64,000 bases of DNA from Pseudomonas libanensis (GCF_001439685.1 NZ_JYLH01000013.1:62001-126000); one strand, 5' to 3'. Shown: positions 15,757 through 23,949, counted from the first letter of the stretch. Notes: generated by a model not told the origin, from the letters alone. Numbers and translations are program-made.

Positions 15757-16712
15757 CGCTCTGGCACTTCATCAGGGGTGGGCTTGGAGTGGTCTCGGCC
15801 TAGGCCCGAGACGTGTTGTTTTTCACTGGTGTGACTGGGTCCGTCGAATTCCTTTTCACCTGGGTCCTTGCCTTCGGCCGACATATGTTCGATCACGGCA
15901 TTCATCTCCGCCCCCAGCAGCAATACCGCGGCGGAAATATAGAAGTACAGGAGCAGGACAATGATCGCACCGATACTGCCATACATGGCGTTGTAGTCGG
16001 CGAAGGTCTTGACGTAATAGCCAAAGCCAAGGGAAGCCACGATCCACACCACCACGGCCAATACCGAACCTGGGGTAATAAAGCGAAACTCCTGCTCCAC
16101 ATCCGGCATCACGTAGTACATGAGGGCCACGGCGAACATCAGCAGGATCACGATCAGCGGCCAGCGCAGGATAGTCCACAGGGTGACGACGAATTCCTGC
16201 ATGCCGATCTGCCCCGCGAGCCACTCCATGACCTGTGGGCCAAGCACCATCAGCGCCGCGGCGGCCAGCAACATGCCGGCGATGCCCACGGTGTAGAAAA
16301 TCGACAGCGGGAAGCGCTTCCAGATCGGCCGGCCTTCGACCACGTCGTAGGCGGCGTTCATCGCGCTCATCATCAGGCGTACGCCCGCAGAAGCGGTCCA
16401 CAGCGCGATGACGATACCCACCGAAAGCAGGCCGCCCTTGGACTGCTGCAACTGGTCGATCACCGGGTTGACCTGCTCCAGCGCCTGGGGCGGCAACACC
16501 AGTTCCGATTGCAGGCGCAGCCAGGTGAAGAAGTCCGGCAGGTGCAGGAAACCGATCAGGGCAATGAGGAACAGCAGGAAGGGAAACAGTGAGAACAGCA
16601 TCTGGTAGGCCAGTGCCGAAGCGTAGGTAGGCATCTCGTCATCGACGAATTCCTTGACGGTGCGTACCAGCACCTTGTGCAGCTTGAGACCTTCGAGTAC
16701 CGGAAAAATCAT
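15753..16712 (-). CDS. YihY/BrkB-family inner-membrane protein
   Basis: The 319-residue protein has six predicted membrane helices between about residues 25 and 275 and the family marks MPTYASALAYQMLFSLFPFL (residues 29-48), LWTASAGVRLMMSAMNAAYD (about 105-124) and WIVASLGFGYYVKTFADYNA with YGSIGAIIVLLLYFYISA. The last 45 residues are polar and charged. BrkB-type proteins were once called tRNA-processing RNase BN, wrongly; the role is unknown. Its stop codon overlaps the start of def (ATGA). Confidence 0.9.
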   Translation of the reverse strand: MIFPVLEGLKLHKVLVRTVKEFVDDEMPTYASALAYQMLFSLFPFLLFLIALIGFLHLPDFFTWLRLQSELVLPPQALEQVNPVIDQLQQSKGGLLSVGIVIALWTASAGVRLMMSAMNAAYDVVEGRPIWKRFPLSIFYTVGIAGMLLAAAALMVLGPQVMEWLAGQIGMQEFVVTLWTILRWPLIVILLMFAVALMYYVMPDVEQEFRFITPGSVLAVVVWIVASLGFGYYVKTFADYNAMYGSIGAIIVLLLYFYISAAVLLLGAEMNAVIEHMSAEGKDPGEKEFDGPSHTSEKQHVSGLGRDHSKPTPDEVPER

Positions 16713-16834
16713 AGCGTCTCCTTTCGCCGCAAAGAGGTTGAGTTCGTGGGCGACTCAAGGGCCGTTTTCTACATCAAAGTAGCCCATTTGGCGACTTTGA
16801 AACAATTTCCAAAGTTTAGTTGCAACCGCTCACA

Positions 16835-16862
16835 TAAAAACGGCCATCCGTGGATGGCCGCC
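16835..16862 (-). terminator. Rho-independent terminator of the CsbD-like gene
   Basis: On the minus strand GCGGCCATCC-ACGGATGGCCG is followed by TTTTTAT. It lies 30 bp after the stop of the CsbD-like gene, the expected place. Confidence 0.8.
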
Positions 16863-16891
16863 ATAATGCCGGGTAGAACCAGCACTACGCC

Positions 16892-17077
16892 TTATTCGGT
16901 GGCTTTTTTTACCGCGTCCTTGGTCTTGCCCACTGCTTGCTGCGCTTCGCCTTTTTTCTCTTGGACCACGCCTTCAGCACGCAGCTTGTCGTTATCTGTG
17001 GCCTTGCCGACGCCTTGCTTGACGTTACCGACCGCCTCGTTAGCCATGCCTTTTACCTTATCGGAAGTGCTGCCCAT
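16892..17077 (-). CDS. CsbD-family stress-response protein
   Basis: The ATG at 17077 is supported by AGGAG eight bases upstream; an earlier ATG at 17116 lacks one. The 61-residue product, MGSTSDKVKGMANEAVGNVK and onward, has the CsbD pattern of repeated GxxKQGVGKA and GEAQQAVGKTKDAV segments, rich in Lys, Ala and Gly. CsbD proteins accumulate under general stress in many bacteria, function unknown. It is monocistronic, with its own terminator. Confidence 0.9.
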   Translation of the reverse strand: MGSTSDKVKGMANEAVGNVKQGVGKATDNDKLRAEGVVQEKKGEAQQAVGKTKDAVKKATE

Positions 17078-17277
17078 GGTATTACTCCTGATAACAATCA
17101 AATGGTTTTTGGTCACTACCAGAAGATTGACCCAAAGCCGTTTGGCAGAGTTTCAATTATTTTGCGCAGCCATTTCATCGGCCTTTGCAGGTTTGGCTTT
17201 ATGTTTTGCCCCCAACCCACGAGAATGCGCGGCACATTCAGGCTACACGGCTGAATAACAGATCCCGTAGGAAGGTT

Positions 17278-17655
17278 ATGAAACTCAATAAAGCGCAGGC
17301 CATTGCCCGTAGAAACCAGGAACTGGGCGGTGCCGTACTCGGCGTCAACAACTGCCATTTCACCGACCTGGACCGCAAACGCAACATCTGGTGGTTCGAC
17401 CTGCCAGTGGCGCGGATTGCCGTGGGCCAGTACGAGTGGATCCACCTGTTGATGCACAACGCCGAGAATGACCAGTTGCTGCACCTCAAGGTGCCGACCG
17501 TGTTCCTGCGCGAAAAACTCGAAGGCCTGGTGGTACGCAATGCGGGCAAGCGCAAGCCGGAGATTACCCTGGAGCTGAGCGCCGACAAGGATTCGTTCCT
17601 CAAGGATGTGCGCCCGGCGGGTGCGGGTGTGAGCTTCGCGCAGTTCGCGCTGTAA
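17278..17655 (+). CDS. Conserved hypothetical protein
   Basis: The ATG at 17278 has AGGA five bases upstream and gives 125 residues, MKLNKAQAIARRNQELGGAV and onward. The sequence has a basic start, NNCHFTDLDRKRNIWWFDLP in the middle and a charged C-terminal half, with no signal peptide or membrane segment. I recognise no domain with confidence. It is convergent with the exporter gene at 17717; a perfect palindrome at 17682-17702 separates them. Confidence 0.7.
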   Translation: MKLNKAQAIARRNQELGGAVLGVNNCHFTDLDRKRNIWWFDLPVARIAVGQYEWIHLLMHNAENDQLLHLKVPTVFLREKLEGLVVRNAGKRKPEITLELSADKDSFLKDVRPAGAGVSFAQFAL

Positions 17656-17681
17656 TCCACCAAGCAGGCAAAGGGCCGTGA

Positions 17682-17702
17682 GCGAGAGCGTTACGCTCTC
17701 GC
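17682..17702. terminator. Perfect palindrome between convergent genes, bidirectional terminator
   Basis: GCGAGAGCGT and ACGCTCTCGC are exact complements around one base, 26 bp after the hypothetical gene and 15 bp from the end of the exporter gene. On the plus strand CCTTTT follows after about ten bases. Confidence 0.6.
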
Positions 17703-17716
17703 ACCTTCGCTCCTTT

Positions 17717-18904
17717 TCAGGCGGTTGCCACGGACCGGCTGGCAATACGCTGGGCCAGGGCGATGGCGAACAGGCAGAACAACGCCATGACCAAAATCCC
17801 CAGCATCAGTCCCATCGCCGTGCTGGTGTGCCCCTCAGAGAAAAAGTACAGCGCCAGTGCAGCGCCGGCCATCTTGATAGCCCCCTGCAGCGCACTCCCG
17901 GTGCCGGCATGTTTGGCCTGACCATGCAAACTGATCCCCAACAGCAGCGGTGAGGACAGCCCACAGCCAAGGGCGACCAAAAAGCCGTATACCACTATCG
18001 CCGGAGCCGTGACCAGGTTGAATGCCTGGAGCACCAGCGGCGCAAGCGCTGCCAACCCCGTCAGCGCAACCAGGGATGTCATCAGGATCCGCTCAGGCGA
18101 GTAGCGATTCAAGAAACGCTTGGTCAGGTAAGACCCCAGGACAATACCCGCAGAGTAGCCAACGAATAACAGGCCGTTCTCCTGGCTTTCCAGATGGAAC
18201 TGCAGCTGATAAATAAACGGACTCGCGGTGAAATAGCCGATGGTGATCGCAAACAGCACCGCGGAAACCAGGCTGTAGACCATGAAGTTGAAGTCCCGCA
18301 GCAGCACCTTGAAGCCCTCGAGCCGCTTGGCAGGCACCCCCTGCAGTGGAGCCGTTTCAACCAATGTGGCTTTGATAAATACCGCGCCAAGCAGCGTGAT
18401 CAAGGTGAGGGCGTAGAAGTTGTATTGCCAGGGTAGCGCTGCAGTAATAAAGCCACCCAGCACAGGCGCAATCGCTGGCGACACCTGGGACGCCATAGAA
18501 AAAACCGTCAGCGACTTGGACAGTTCGGTTTTATCCTTGAACGTATCGCTCAAGATTGCCCGGCTTATCACCGGGCAACCGCCAGCACCGATGCCGGTCA
18601 ACAAACGAAATAGATAGAGCGCCTGGATACTGTCTGCCGTCGACGTCAAGTAATTACCCAAGGCGCCAAGGGCCAGGGACACCATAATCACCGGCACCCG
18701 CCCTTTTCTATCGGAGATCGGCCCATACACCAGTTGCGACAGTGCAAAGCCTGCAAGATAGAACACCACCAGGCTTTGGGACTGTGCGTCCGTCACCGAA
18801 AATACCCGTGCGATTTCCGGCAAGGCCGGGTTGTACAGGTCGATTGAAAACAATCCCAATACCAGGATCAGGCAGGAATTGGTGATGACCATTTTTGAAT
18901 TCAC
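17717..18904 (-). CDS. MFS exporter, Bcr/CflA drug-efflux type, last gene of the biosynthetic-type operon
   Basis: The 395-residue protein has 12 predicted helices. The family marks are LFSIDLYNPALPEIARVF in helix 1, LVYGPISDRKGRVPVIMVS in loop 2-3 (motif A) and GAGGCPVISRAILSD in helix 4-5 (motif C-like, about residues 106-120), typical of Bcr/CflA drug:H+ antiporters. It starts ten bases after the ThDP enzyme stop, so it belongs to the same operon and most plausibly exports the product made by the upstream enzymes. The substrate is inferred from position only. Confidence 0.85.
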   Translation of the reverse strand: MNSKMVITNSCLILVLGLFSIDLYNPALPEIARVFSVTDAQSQSLVVFYLAGFALSQLVYGPISDRKGRVPVIMVSLALGALGNYLTSTADSIQALYLFRLLTGIGAGGCPVISRAILSDTFKDKTELSKSLTVFSMASQVSPAIAPVLGGFITAALPWQYNFYALTLITLLGAVFIKATLVETAPLQGVPAKRLEGFKVLLRDFNFMVYSLVSAVLFAITIGYFTASPFIYQLQFHLESQENGLLFVGYSAGIVLGSYLTKRFLNRYSPERILMTSLVALTGLAALAPLVLQAFNLVTAPAIVVYGFLVALGCGLSSPLLLGISLHGQAKHAGTGSALQGAIKMAGAALALYFFSEGHTSTAMGLMLGILVMALFCLFAIALAQRIASRSVATA

Positions 18905-18914
18905 AACAGGCTCC

Positions 18915-20645
18915 TCACAGTAAGGGGTGATCTTTCAGGCGTGAGCTGTATTCGCTGTTGGGCGTGGTATGTCGCCCGTCGCACTTGATTTCAATGAGAT
19001 GAGGCCGAGCCGCGCTCATGATGCTTTCAATACAATCGTGCAATGCCTCTGGGGTACTGACGCATGTCGCGCTCACGCCCAGGCTCTGGGCAAACAGGCA
19101 CCAGTTGTAGTCGGGGATTTGCGTCAGCGCGGGCAAGTTGTCTTTGTTATTGAAGTAACTTGCCGAATACGACCTGTTGTTGAAAACCACAAAGACGATA
19201 TTCAACCCATGTTTCGCGGCGGTAGACAGTTCAAGCCCCTGCATCAACATGCAGCCATCGCCGGTAACCACCATGGTCTTGCCATGGGCGCGGGCGAAGC
19301 TTGCGCCTATGCCGGCGGGGATACTCCAGCCCATCGGGCCCAGGGTGGTTGCCGATAAATAAGCCGCAGGGCCGCGTGCGGTCCAATAGTGGCCAAAGAA
19401 CGAGCGGTGCGATCCCGAGTCAACACACACCACGCCATCACGGGGGAAATACGCCTGCAGCACGGGGATGTAGGCCGCGGGGTGGTCTGCGATATTGCCT
19501 GTGACCTTGGCATCGATCGCATAATGCAAAGGCACCCGCTGAAGATCACTCGACCACCTGGAACGACTTTCCTGGGTCGCGGCCAGTTCCTCTGCGTGAA
19601 CCTCGCATACCAGGCGCAAGAACCCATCCCCCGTGGCTACCACGCCGTGATCAATATCGAGAAAACGCCCCAGGTAATCCGGGCTCTCATCCACCTGGAT
19701 AGCACCACATGTCGGCCTTAACTCATGGGACCACAGCATGGTGCTCCATTGAGTGGTGTCGAGCCCCAGTAGAATCACGCCATCCACACCGTTCTTGAAG
19801 GCTTCAATGGCGCGTTTATTTCCCGAGTAACCGTAAACCCCGAGTGCATTGGGGTGGTCTTCCGGAAACAGGCCTTTGGCGCTCAAGGTGGTGGCGACCG
19901 GGATCGAAAAACGTTCGGAAAACGCCACGAGCGCAGCTGCCACCTTGGCGTTCTTGCAACGCAGCCCCGCGAGAATGACGAGATTAGTCGAGCGCTTAAA
20001 GACTGCCTTGATCGCTGCACTTTTGATCTTTTCAACCGCAAGCGCTTGATTGCTCCACGACTCCAGTACGCTTGGAGCGATATCAACGCGAGTCATGGAC
20101 CTTTCATACAGCGCTTCTTTGCTGACAGCCAGGTAAGTCGGGCCTTTTTCCACGCCCCTCAATAGCCGGACCGATTCGCGCAGAAAGGCCGGCAAAGGTT
20201 GCCCGGCCTTGACTTCAAGGGCGCTGCGGGTGATGGGTTTGAACACATCGCACAGATTGACGCCCGTTTGGCTGCCGTCCTGGAGCACGTTCTGCATTTC
20301 CAGGGAGGAAGCAATCTGGCCTGACAACAGCAAGACCGGTTGGTGATCGGTATAGGCAGACGCTATCCCGGTCAGCGCATTGGTAACGCCCGGGCCGCCG
20401 ATGACCAGGCACACCCCGATCTTTTCACTGGCCCGGGCATAACCTTCCGCCATATAGGACGCTCCTGTTTCGCAGGCAGTGACGACCGGCTCAATCTCCA
20501 GCGTTCCGGAACCATCACTGGGATAACAACGCATAAAAGCATTGATCAGTTTGCCGGGCACCATGAAGAAGTGCGTGACGCCAAAAGACTGTAGTTGGCG
20601 AAGAATGTAATGTGCACCGGTTTCGCCAGTACTTTGCAAGTCCAT
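18915..20645 (-). CDS. Thiamine-diphosphate-dependent enzyme, acetolactate-synthase-like
   Basis: The ATG at 20645 has AGGGG about eight bases upstream and gives 576 residues. The ThDP-activating glutamate is in ACETGASYMAEGYARA (about residue 60). The middle domain spans about 195-330. The metal/ThDP motif begins GDGCMLMQGLELS (about residue 463) and ends in FNN about 28 residues later. The FFMVPGKLINAF start resembles sulfo-/phosphonopyruvate decarboxylases as much as acetolactate synthases. No small regulatory subunit is nearby, so a catabolic or biosynthetic C-C ligase or decarboxylase is likelier than IlvB. It lies 13 bp after the dioxygenase gene. Confidence 0.85.
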   Translation of the reverse strand: MDLQSTGETGAHYILRQLQSFGVTHFFMVPGKLINAFMRCYPSDGSGTLEIEPVVTACETGASYMAEGYARASEKIGVCLVIGGPGVTNALTGIASAYTDHQPVLLLSGQIASSLEMQNVLQDGSQTGVNLCDVFKPITRSALEVKAGQPLPAFLRESVRLLRGVEKGPTYLAVSKEALYERSMTRVDIAPSVLESWSNQALAVEKIKSAAIKAVFKRSTNLVILAGLRCKNAKVAAALVAFSERFSIPVATTLSAKGLFPEDHPNALGVYGYSGNKRAIEAFKNGVDGVILLGLDTTQWSTMLWSHELRPTCGAIQVDESPDYLGRFLDIDHGVVATGDGFLRLVCEVHAEELAATQESRSRWSSDLQRVPLHYAIDAKVTGNIADHPAAYIPVLQAYFPRDGVVCVDSGSHRSFFGHYWTARGPAAYLSATTLGPMGWSIPAGIGASFARAHGKTMVVTGDGCMLMQGLELSTAAKHGLNIVFVVFNNRSYSASYFNNKDNLPALTQIPDYNWCLFAQSLGVSATCVSTPEALHDCIESIMSAARPHLIEIKCDGRHTTPNSEYSSRLKDHPLL

Positions 20646-20658
20646 TGCAATCCCCTGT

Positions 20659-21438
20659 TCAGATCTCAATAAAAGCGATGCTTTCGCGCTTCATCTTCAA
20701 TACGGCATCCTGAGAAAAAGAGGATGGGTATCGCACATTGGGCATATCGGCAAAATACGGCTTGGGACTATTCGGCAAATAGTCGGACACGTGCAGACTG
20801 CGTTCGGCCCGTGCGCGCAAGTAGGTAATATAGGAGGCGTTATGTTTGGTCGAAGCGGAGACGGTCCACTGAATGGCCAACTTCGTTGCCACCGGTGTTT
20901 CATCGGGTGCGCTGCTGCGGTGAGTGACTCGATTATCCCAAATAACCAGGTCGCCGGCCTTACTCATGACGGTGCGCTCAAAGGCCGCCGGGTCGGCAAG
21001 CCTGAGTTTGACTTCATCCTTGCTGAGTTTATGGGAACCGGGTAATAACGTGATACCGCCACCCGAGACCGGGTCATTATCTTGAAGATAATAGGCACAC
21101 TGCAAAAACTCAGGAGAGGCACTGGGCTCAATCACTGCTTCAGGCAGGAAATAGGCATCGTTATGCCAAGGTATATAAACACTTTCACGCACCGTAAAAT
21201 TCGGCAACAAAGAGAAATCCGACTGGAATATCTCTTTGATAGCGTTGACGGCTCGAGGCTCGAACAGCGCGTTGATCATGTCACTGAATTGTAGAAAGGC
21301 CGTTGGCAGCAGCGTGCTTTGCTGAGTCTGCGCCAAACTGCGGGTATAAGTCTCACGCAATGTGGCCACTTGATCGCTGGAAAGGACTTGCGGAATAACG
21401 ACATACCCTTCTTGTTGAAGCTTTTCTCGATAATTCAT
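20659..21438 (-). CDS. Phytanoyl-CoA-dioxygenase-family Fe(II)/2-oxoglutarate oxygenase
   Basis: The 259-residue protein starts MNYREKLQQEGYVVIPQVLS, the usual PhyH opening. The metal triad is visible as HND in YIPWHNDAYF (His and Asp, about residues 92-94) and the distal His in NRVTHRSSAPDE (about 170), with an arginine further on that could hold 2-oxoglutarate. GGITLLPGSHK is the conserved turn. Such enzymes hydroxylate, desaturate or halogenate small molecules in secondary metabolism. It is in the operon between the enolpyruvyl-transferase-like gene (63 bp before it) and the ThDP gene. Confidence 0.88.
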   Translation of the reverse strand: MNYREKLQQEGYVVIPQVLSSDQVATLRETYTRSLAQTQQSTLLPTAFLQFSDMINALFEPRAVNAIKEIFQSDFSLLPNFTVRESVYIPWHNDAYFLPEAVIEPSASPEFLQCAYYLQDNDPVSGGGITLLPGSHKLSKDEVKLRLADPAAFERTVMSKAGDLVIWDNRVTHRSSAPDETPVATKLAIQWTVSASTKHNASYITYLRARAERSLHVSDYLPNSPKPYFADMPNVRYPSSFSQDAVLKMKRESIAFIEI

Positions 21439-21501
21439 GCTTTATAGTCCGTTATAAAGAGGGGGACCCGGCCACCCTCACTTTAATTCATGGATGATCA
21501 A

Positions 21502-22854
21502 TCAGACTTCAACATGTTTGGCGGCTGTCGAAGACTCTTCAAATGACACGCCCAGGCGTTCAAACTCCTGGAAGAAATCCGGAAAGGAGCAGTGGACATC
21601 CTGGTAGCCATCCAACTCGTTGATCTGTTGGCACCGCAGGGAGGCGACAAACAGCGACATGAAGATTCGATGGTCCCCCCAGGCCGACAACACCGCATCA
21701 CCGGCGTAACTCGGTTCTCCGCGGATGACGAAACCGTCGTAAACGCCGTTTTTAAATAACGGCTCTATGGCCACGCCCATTTTTACCAGTTCGGTCACCA
21801 TCGCTTCGATGCGTGGCGACTTGTGCAAGCGGGTAATGGAGCCGCCAGTAACCTTGAACTCGCCTTGCACATAAGCACCGATCGCCGCCAGCGTTGGCAC
21901 AATATTAGGATAATCACTCGCATCAAAATGATATTCGCCTTTCAATTCGGCCAAGTTATTAATAATGCGCACTTCATTGGCAGCGTCATTGAATTCGACG
22001 TTTACCCCCAGCGCCTCGGCCACCTTAAGAATTGCACGCTCCCCCTGCAAACTCTTACTGTTCATATTTTTCAGGGTCAACGTACCGGGGAAGATTATTC
22101 CAGCTGCGATCAAGTAGGACGAGGACGTGTAATCACCGACAATCGTATAGTTTGCACTTTGGTACTGGCCTGGGTATACCGTGATTCGTGAATAGTCCGA
22201 GTTCACCTCAAAGGCAATCCCCGCTGTACCGAGCGTTTCCAGGGTTTGCTTGATATACGACAGCGACAGTATTTCACCGCGGATATTGACCACCGTAGGT
22301 TGTTTGGCCAGAGGCGCGCAGAAAAGAATAGCGGTGATGAATTGCGAACTGATGTTGCCGTCAATCGTGCACTCCCCACCCTGATAGCCACCCCAATTGA
22401 CAATAGGCGCTTTGCCACTGTGGTTGATGCATGAAATGTGTGCGCCCAGCCCTTCCAGCGCAACAAACAAGGGCTCCATGACACGTCCGCGCAGTACATC
22501 ATCCCCGGTAATAACGGCCGGAGTCGTTGTAAAGCAGGTCAGCGCGGCAAACACTCGAAATACCAACCCAGAACCTAGCGCGTCGATCACCTTCTTTTCG
22601 GGCTTGATCAAGCCGCCGGTGCCCGTCACCACTAACCGTCCTGGTTGTTCTTCAATCACTGCGCCGATACTACGACAGGCCTTTTTCATTGTTTCGGTTT
22701 CGAGACAACGGAGGTCGTTATAAATATAGGAAGTTCCTGATGCCAAGCTCGCGGCAATAATCGCCCGCTGCGTTTCAGGTTTTGAGGAGGGAATGGTAGC
22801 GATATTGCCGATCGATGCAGTAGGAAAGACTTTCAAGCGTTTTTGGGTCGACAT
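21502..22854 (-). CDS. EPSP-synthase-like enolpyruvyl transferase, divergent active site
   Basis: The ATG at 22854 is supported by GGGAGC upstream; the product is 450 residues. Two-domain EPSP synthase/MurA family marks are present: SSKPETQRAIIAASLA near the start (Lys and Arg kept), FRVFAAL (Arg kept), RGRVMEPLFVALEGLGA, NISSQFITAILFCAPLA, GDYTSSSYLIAAG, DASDYPNIVPTLAA and GDHRIFMS. However, the usual NAGTAxR reads GSGLVFR, the KETDR catalytic loop reads HKSPR with no glutamate, and the C-terminal KTFPD lysine is CSFPD. It is probably not the shikimate enzyme but a relative acting on another substrate. The DNA is AT-richer than its neighbours. It is the first gene of the operon. Confidence 0.85.
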   Translation of the reverse strand: MSTQKRLKVFPTASIGNIATIPSSKPETQRAIIAASLASGTSYIYNDLRCLETETMKKACRSIGAVIEEQPGRLVVTGTGGLIKPEKKVIDALGSGLVFRVFAALTCFTTTPAVITGDDVLRGRVMEPLFVALEGLGAHISCINHSGKAPIVNWGGYQGGECTIDGNISSQFITAILFCAPLAKQPTVVNIRGEILSLSYIKQTLETLGTAGIAFEVNSDYSRITVYPGQYQSANYTIVGDYTSSSYLIAAGIIFPGTLTLKNMNSKSLQGERAILKVAEALGVNVEFNDAANEVRIINNLAELKGEYHFDASDYPNIVPTLAAIGAYVQGEFKVTGGSITRLHKSPRIEAMVTELVKMGVAIEPLFKNGVYDGFVIRGEPSYAGDAVLSAWGDHRIFMSLFVASLRCQQINELDGYQDVHCSFPDFFQEFERLGVSFEESSTAAKHVEV

Positions 22855-22992
22855 GCGTTGCTCCCTAAGACAGTTGATCCAACGTGATCGGCGAGTGGGC
22901 ATAACACTCACCGGCTAGGCTGAAACATCTTGTTACAACCGCTTAAAAACCTAACCTAGGGATTGGAACGTTTCAAATAACAAAAAGGAATA

Positions 22993-23008
22993 AGATTGGA
23001 TCCAATCT
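22993..23008. promoter_or_regulatory. 16-bp perfect palindrome, candidate operator of the cluster
   Basis: AGATTGGA-TCCAATCT is a perfect palindrome about 140 bp upstream of the EPSP-like gene, in an AT-rich intergenic region that also holds the SDR terminator. The half-site AGATTGGA recurs once at 23101-23108. No regulator gene is adjacent. Confidence 0.45.
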
Positions 23009-23074
23009 ATGACATGTTTTATTTTATTCTTTAATTTCATAGCATTACGAGCCATGAAAAAAGGTAAAACCCAT

Positions 23075-23103
23075 AAAAAAACCGCCTTCGCAGGCGGTTT
23101 AAG
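23075..23103 (-). terminator. Rho-independent terminator after the SDR gene
   Basis: On the minus strand AAACCGCC-TGCGAA-GGCGGTTT is followed by five more T, 52 bp after the SDR stop. It separates the SDR transcript from the downstream four-gene operon. Confidence 0.85.
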
Positions 23104-23154
23104 ATTGGAAACCCTGAATAAATCAGACGGCAAAACGACATATATCGCTATTGA

Positions 23155-23949
23155 TTAGAAGATACCTGGGTATGCCCCGCCATCAATAAGGATGTTCTGA
23201 CCCGTCATATAGGCAGCCTGATTACTGCATAAAAATGCGCATAATGCAGCGAACTCAGAGGGGTCACCAAAGCGCCCCATGGGAATGCTCGCCAGACGAT
23301 TTTCAGTCACCGCGTCGAAGGTTTTTCCTGAGCCCTCTGCTGTCGCTTGAAGCGTGTGCTCCAGGCGTTGCGTCTTGAACGCCCCAGGTAAAATATTATT
23401 GATCGTGGTGTTTTTTGCAGCGAAGTCCTTTTGGCGTGCCAGGCCGGCAACAAAGCCCGTAAGACCACACCGCACCGAGGTTGAAAGCCCCAGGGCATCC
23501 AGGGGCGACTTGACCGCGCCAGACGTTATATTAATGATGCGGCCGAAGTTGCGACTCGCCATCGAGTCGATCACCAATTTGATCAGCTCGATAGGCGCCA
23601 ACATATTTGTGTCAATTGCTGAACGCCACTCGTCACCTGTCCACTCGCGAAAGTTTCCTGGCTTAGGCCCCCCGGCATTATTGATCAAAATATCAACTTG
23701 CGGCGCGGCATCGACCAATGATTGGCGAATCGACGGATCCGTAATATCTCCGACAACCGAGATGACTTCGACCTCCGGATTTCTTTGCTTCAAGCGTTGC
23801 GTGGCGGCTTGCAAGTCAACCGACCCTCGCGCGTTGATCACGATGTTTACACCTTCGTCCGCAAGGGCCTGTGCACAGCTATAACCCAAGCCTTTACTGG
23901 CGGCACAGACGACTGCCCATTTGCCTCGAATCCCTAAGTCCATCATCAA
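23155..23949 (-). CDS. Short-chain dehydrogenase/reductase with atypical active site
   Basis: The 264-residue Rossmann protein has the cofactor loop CAASKGLGYSCAQALA (about residues 15-30), INNAGGPKPG (about 88-97) and the end MTGQNILIDGGAYPG. In the catalytic region the serine remains (INITSGAVKSP, about residue 143), but the following YxxxK is replaced by LSTSVRCGLTGF, so Tyr and Lys are absent. A subgroup of FabG-like SDRs with LSNAARAGL shares this change. It lies just upstream of the enolpyruvyl-transferase operon, same strand, but behind its own terminator. Membership in the same pathway is likely but not certain. Confidence 0.85.
   Translation of the reverse strand: MMMDLGIRGKWAVVCAASKGLGYSCAQALADEGVNIVINARGSVDLQAATQRLKQRNPEVEVISVVGDITDPSIRQSLVDAAPQVDILINNAGGPKPGNFREWTGDEWRSAIDTNMLAPIELIKLVIDSMASRNFGRIINITSGAVKSPLDALGLSTSVRCGLTGFVAGLARQKDFAAKNTTINNILPGAFKTQRLEHTLQATAEGSGKTFDAVTENRLASIPMGRFGDPSEFAALCAFLCSNQAAYMTGQNILIDGGAYPGIF

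Noticed and set aside
18915..20645. The ThDP gene as the housekeeping acetolactate synthase ilvI
   Set aside because: No ilvH small subunit or ilvC is adjacent, and the gene sits in an operon with an oxygenase and exporter.
22951..23133. 60-codon minus-strand frame upstream of the EPSP-like gene (MPSDLFRVSNLKPPAKAVFL)
   Set aside because: It spans the SDR terminator and the AT-rich gap, has no ribosome site, and its translation shows no recognisable domain.
17717..23949. Assignment of the cluster to a known product (nikkomycin-type nucleoside, furanomycin, bacilysin)
   Set aside because: EPSP-like and PhyH enzymes occur in nucleoside antibiotics, but the radical-SAM and other hallmark genes are absent; no known cluster matches.
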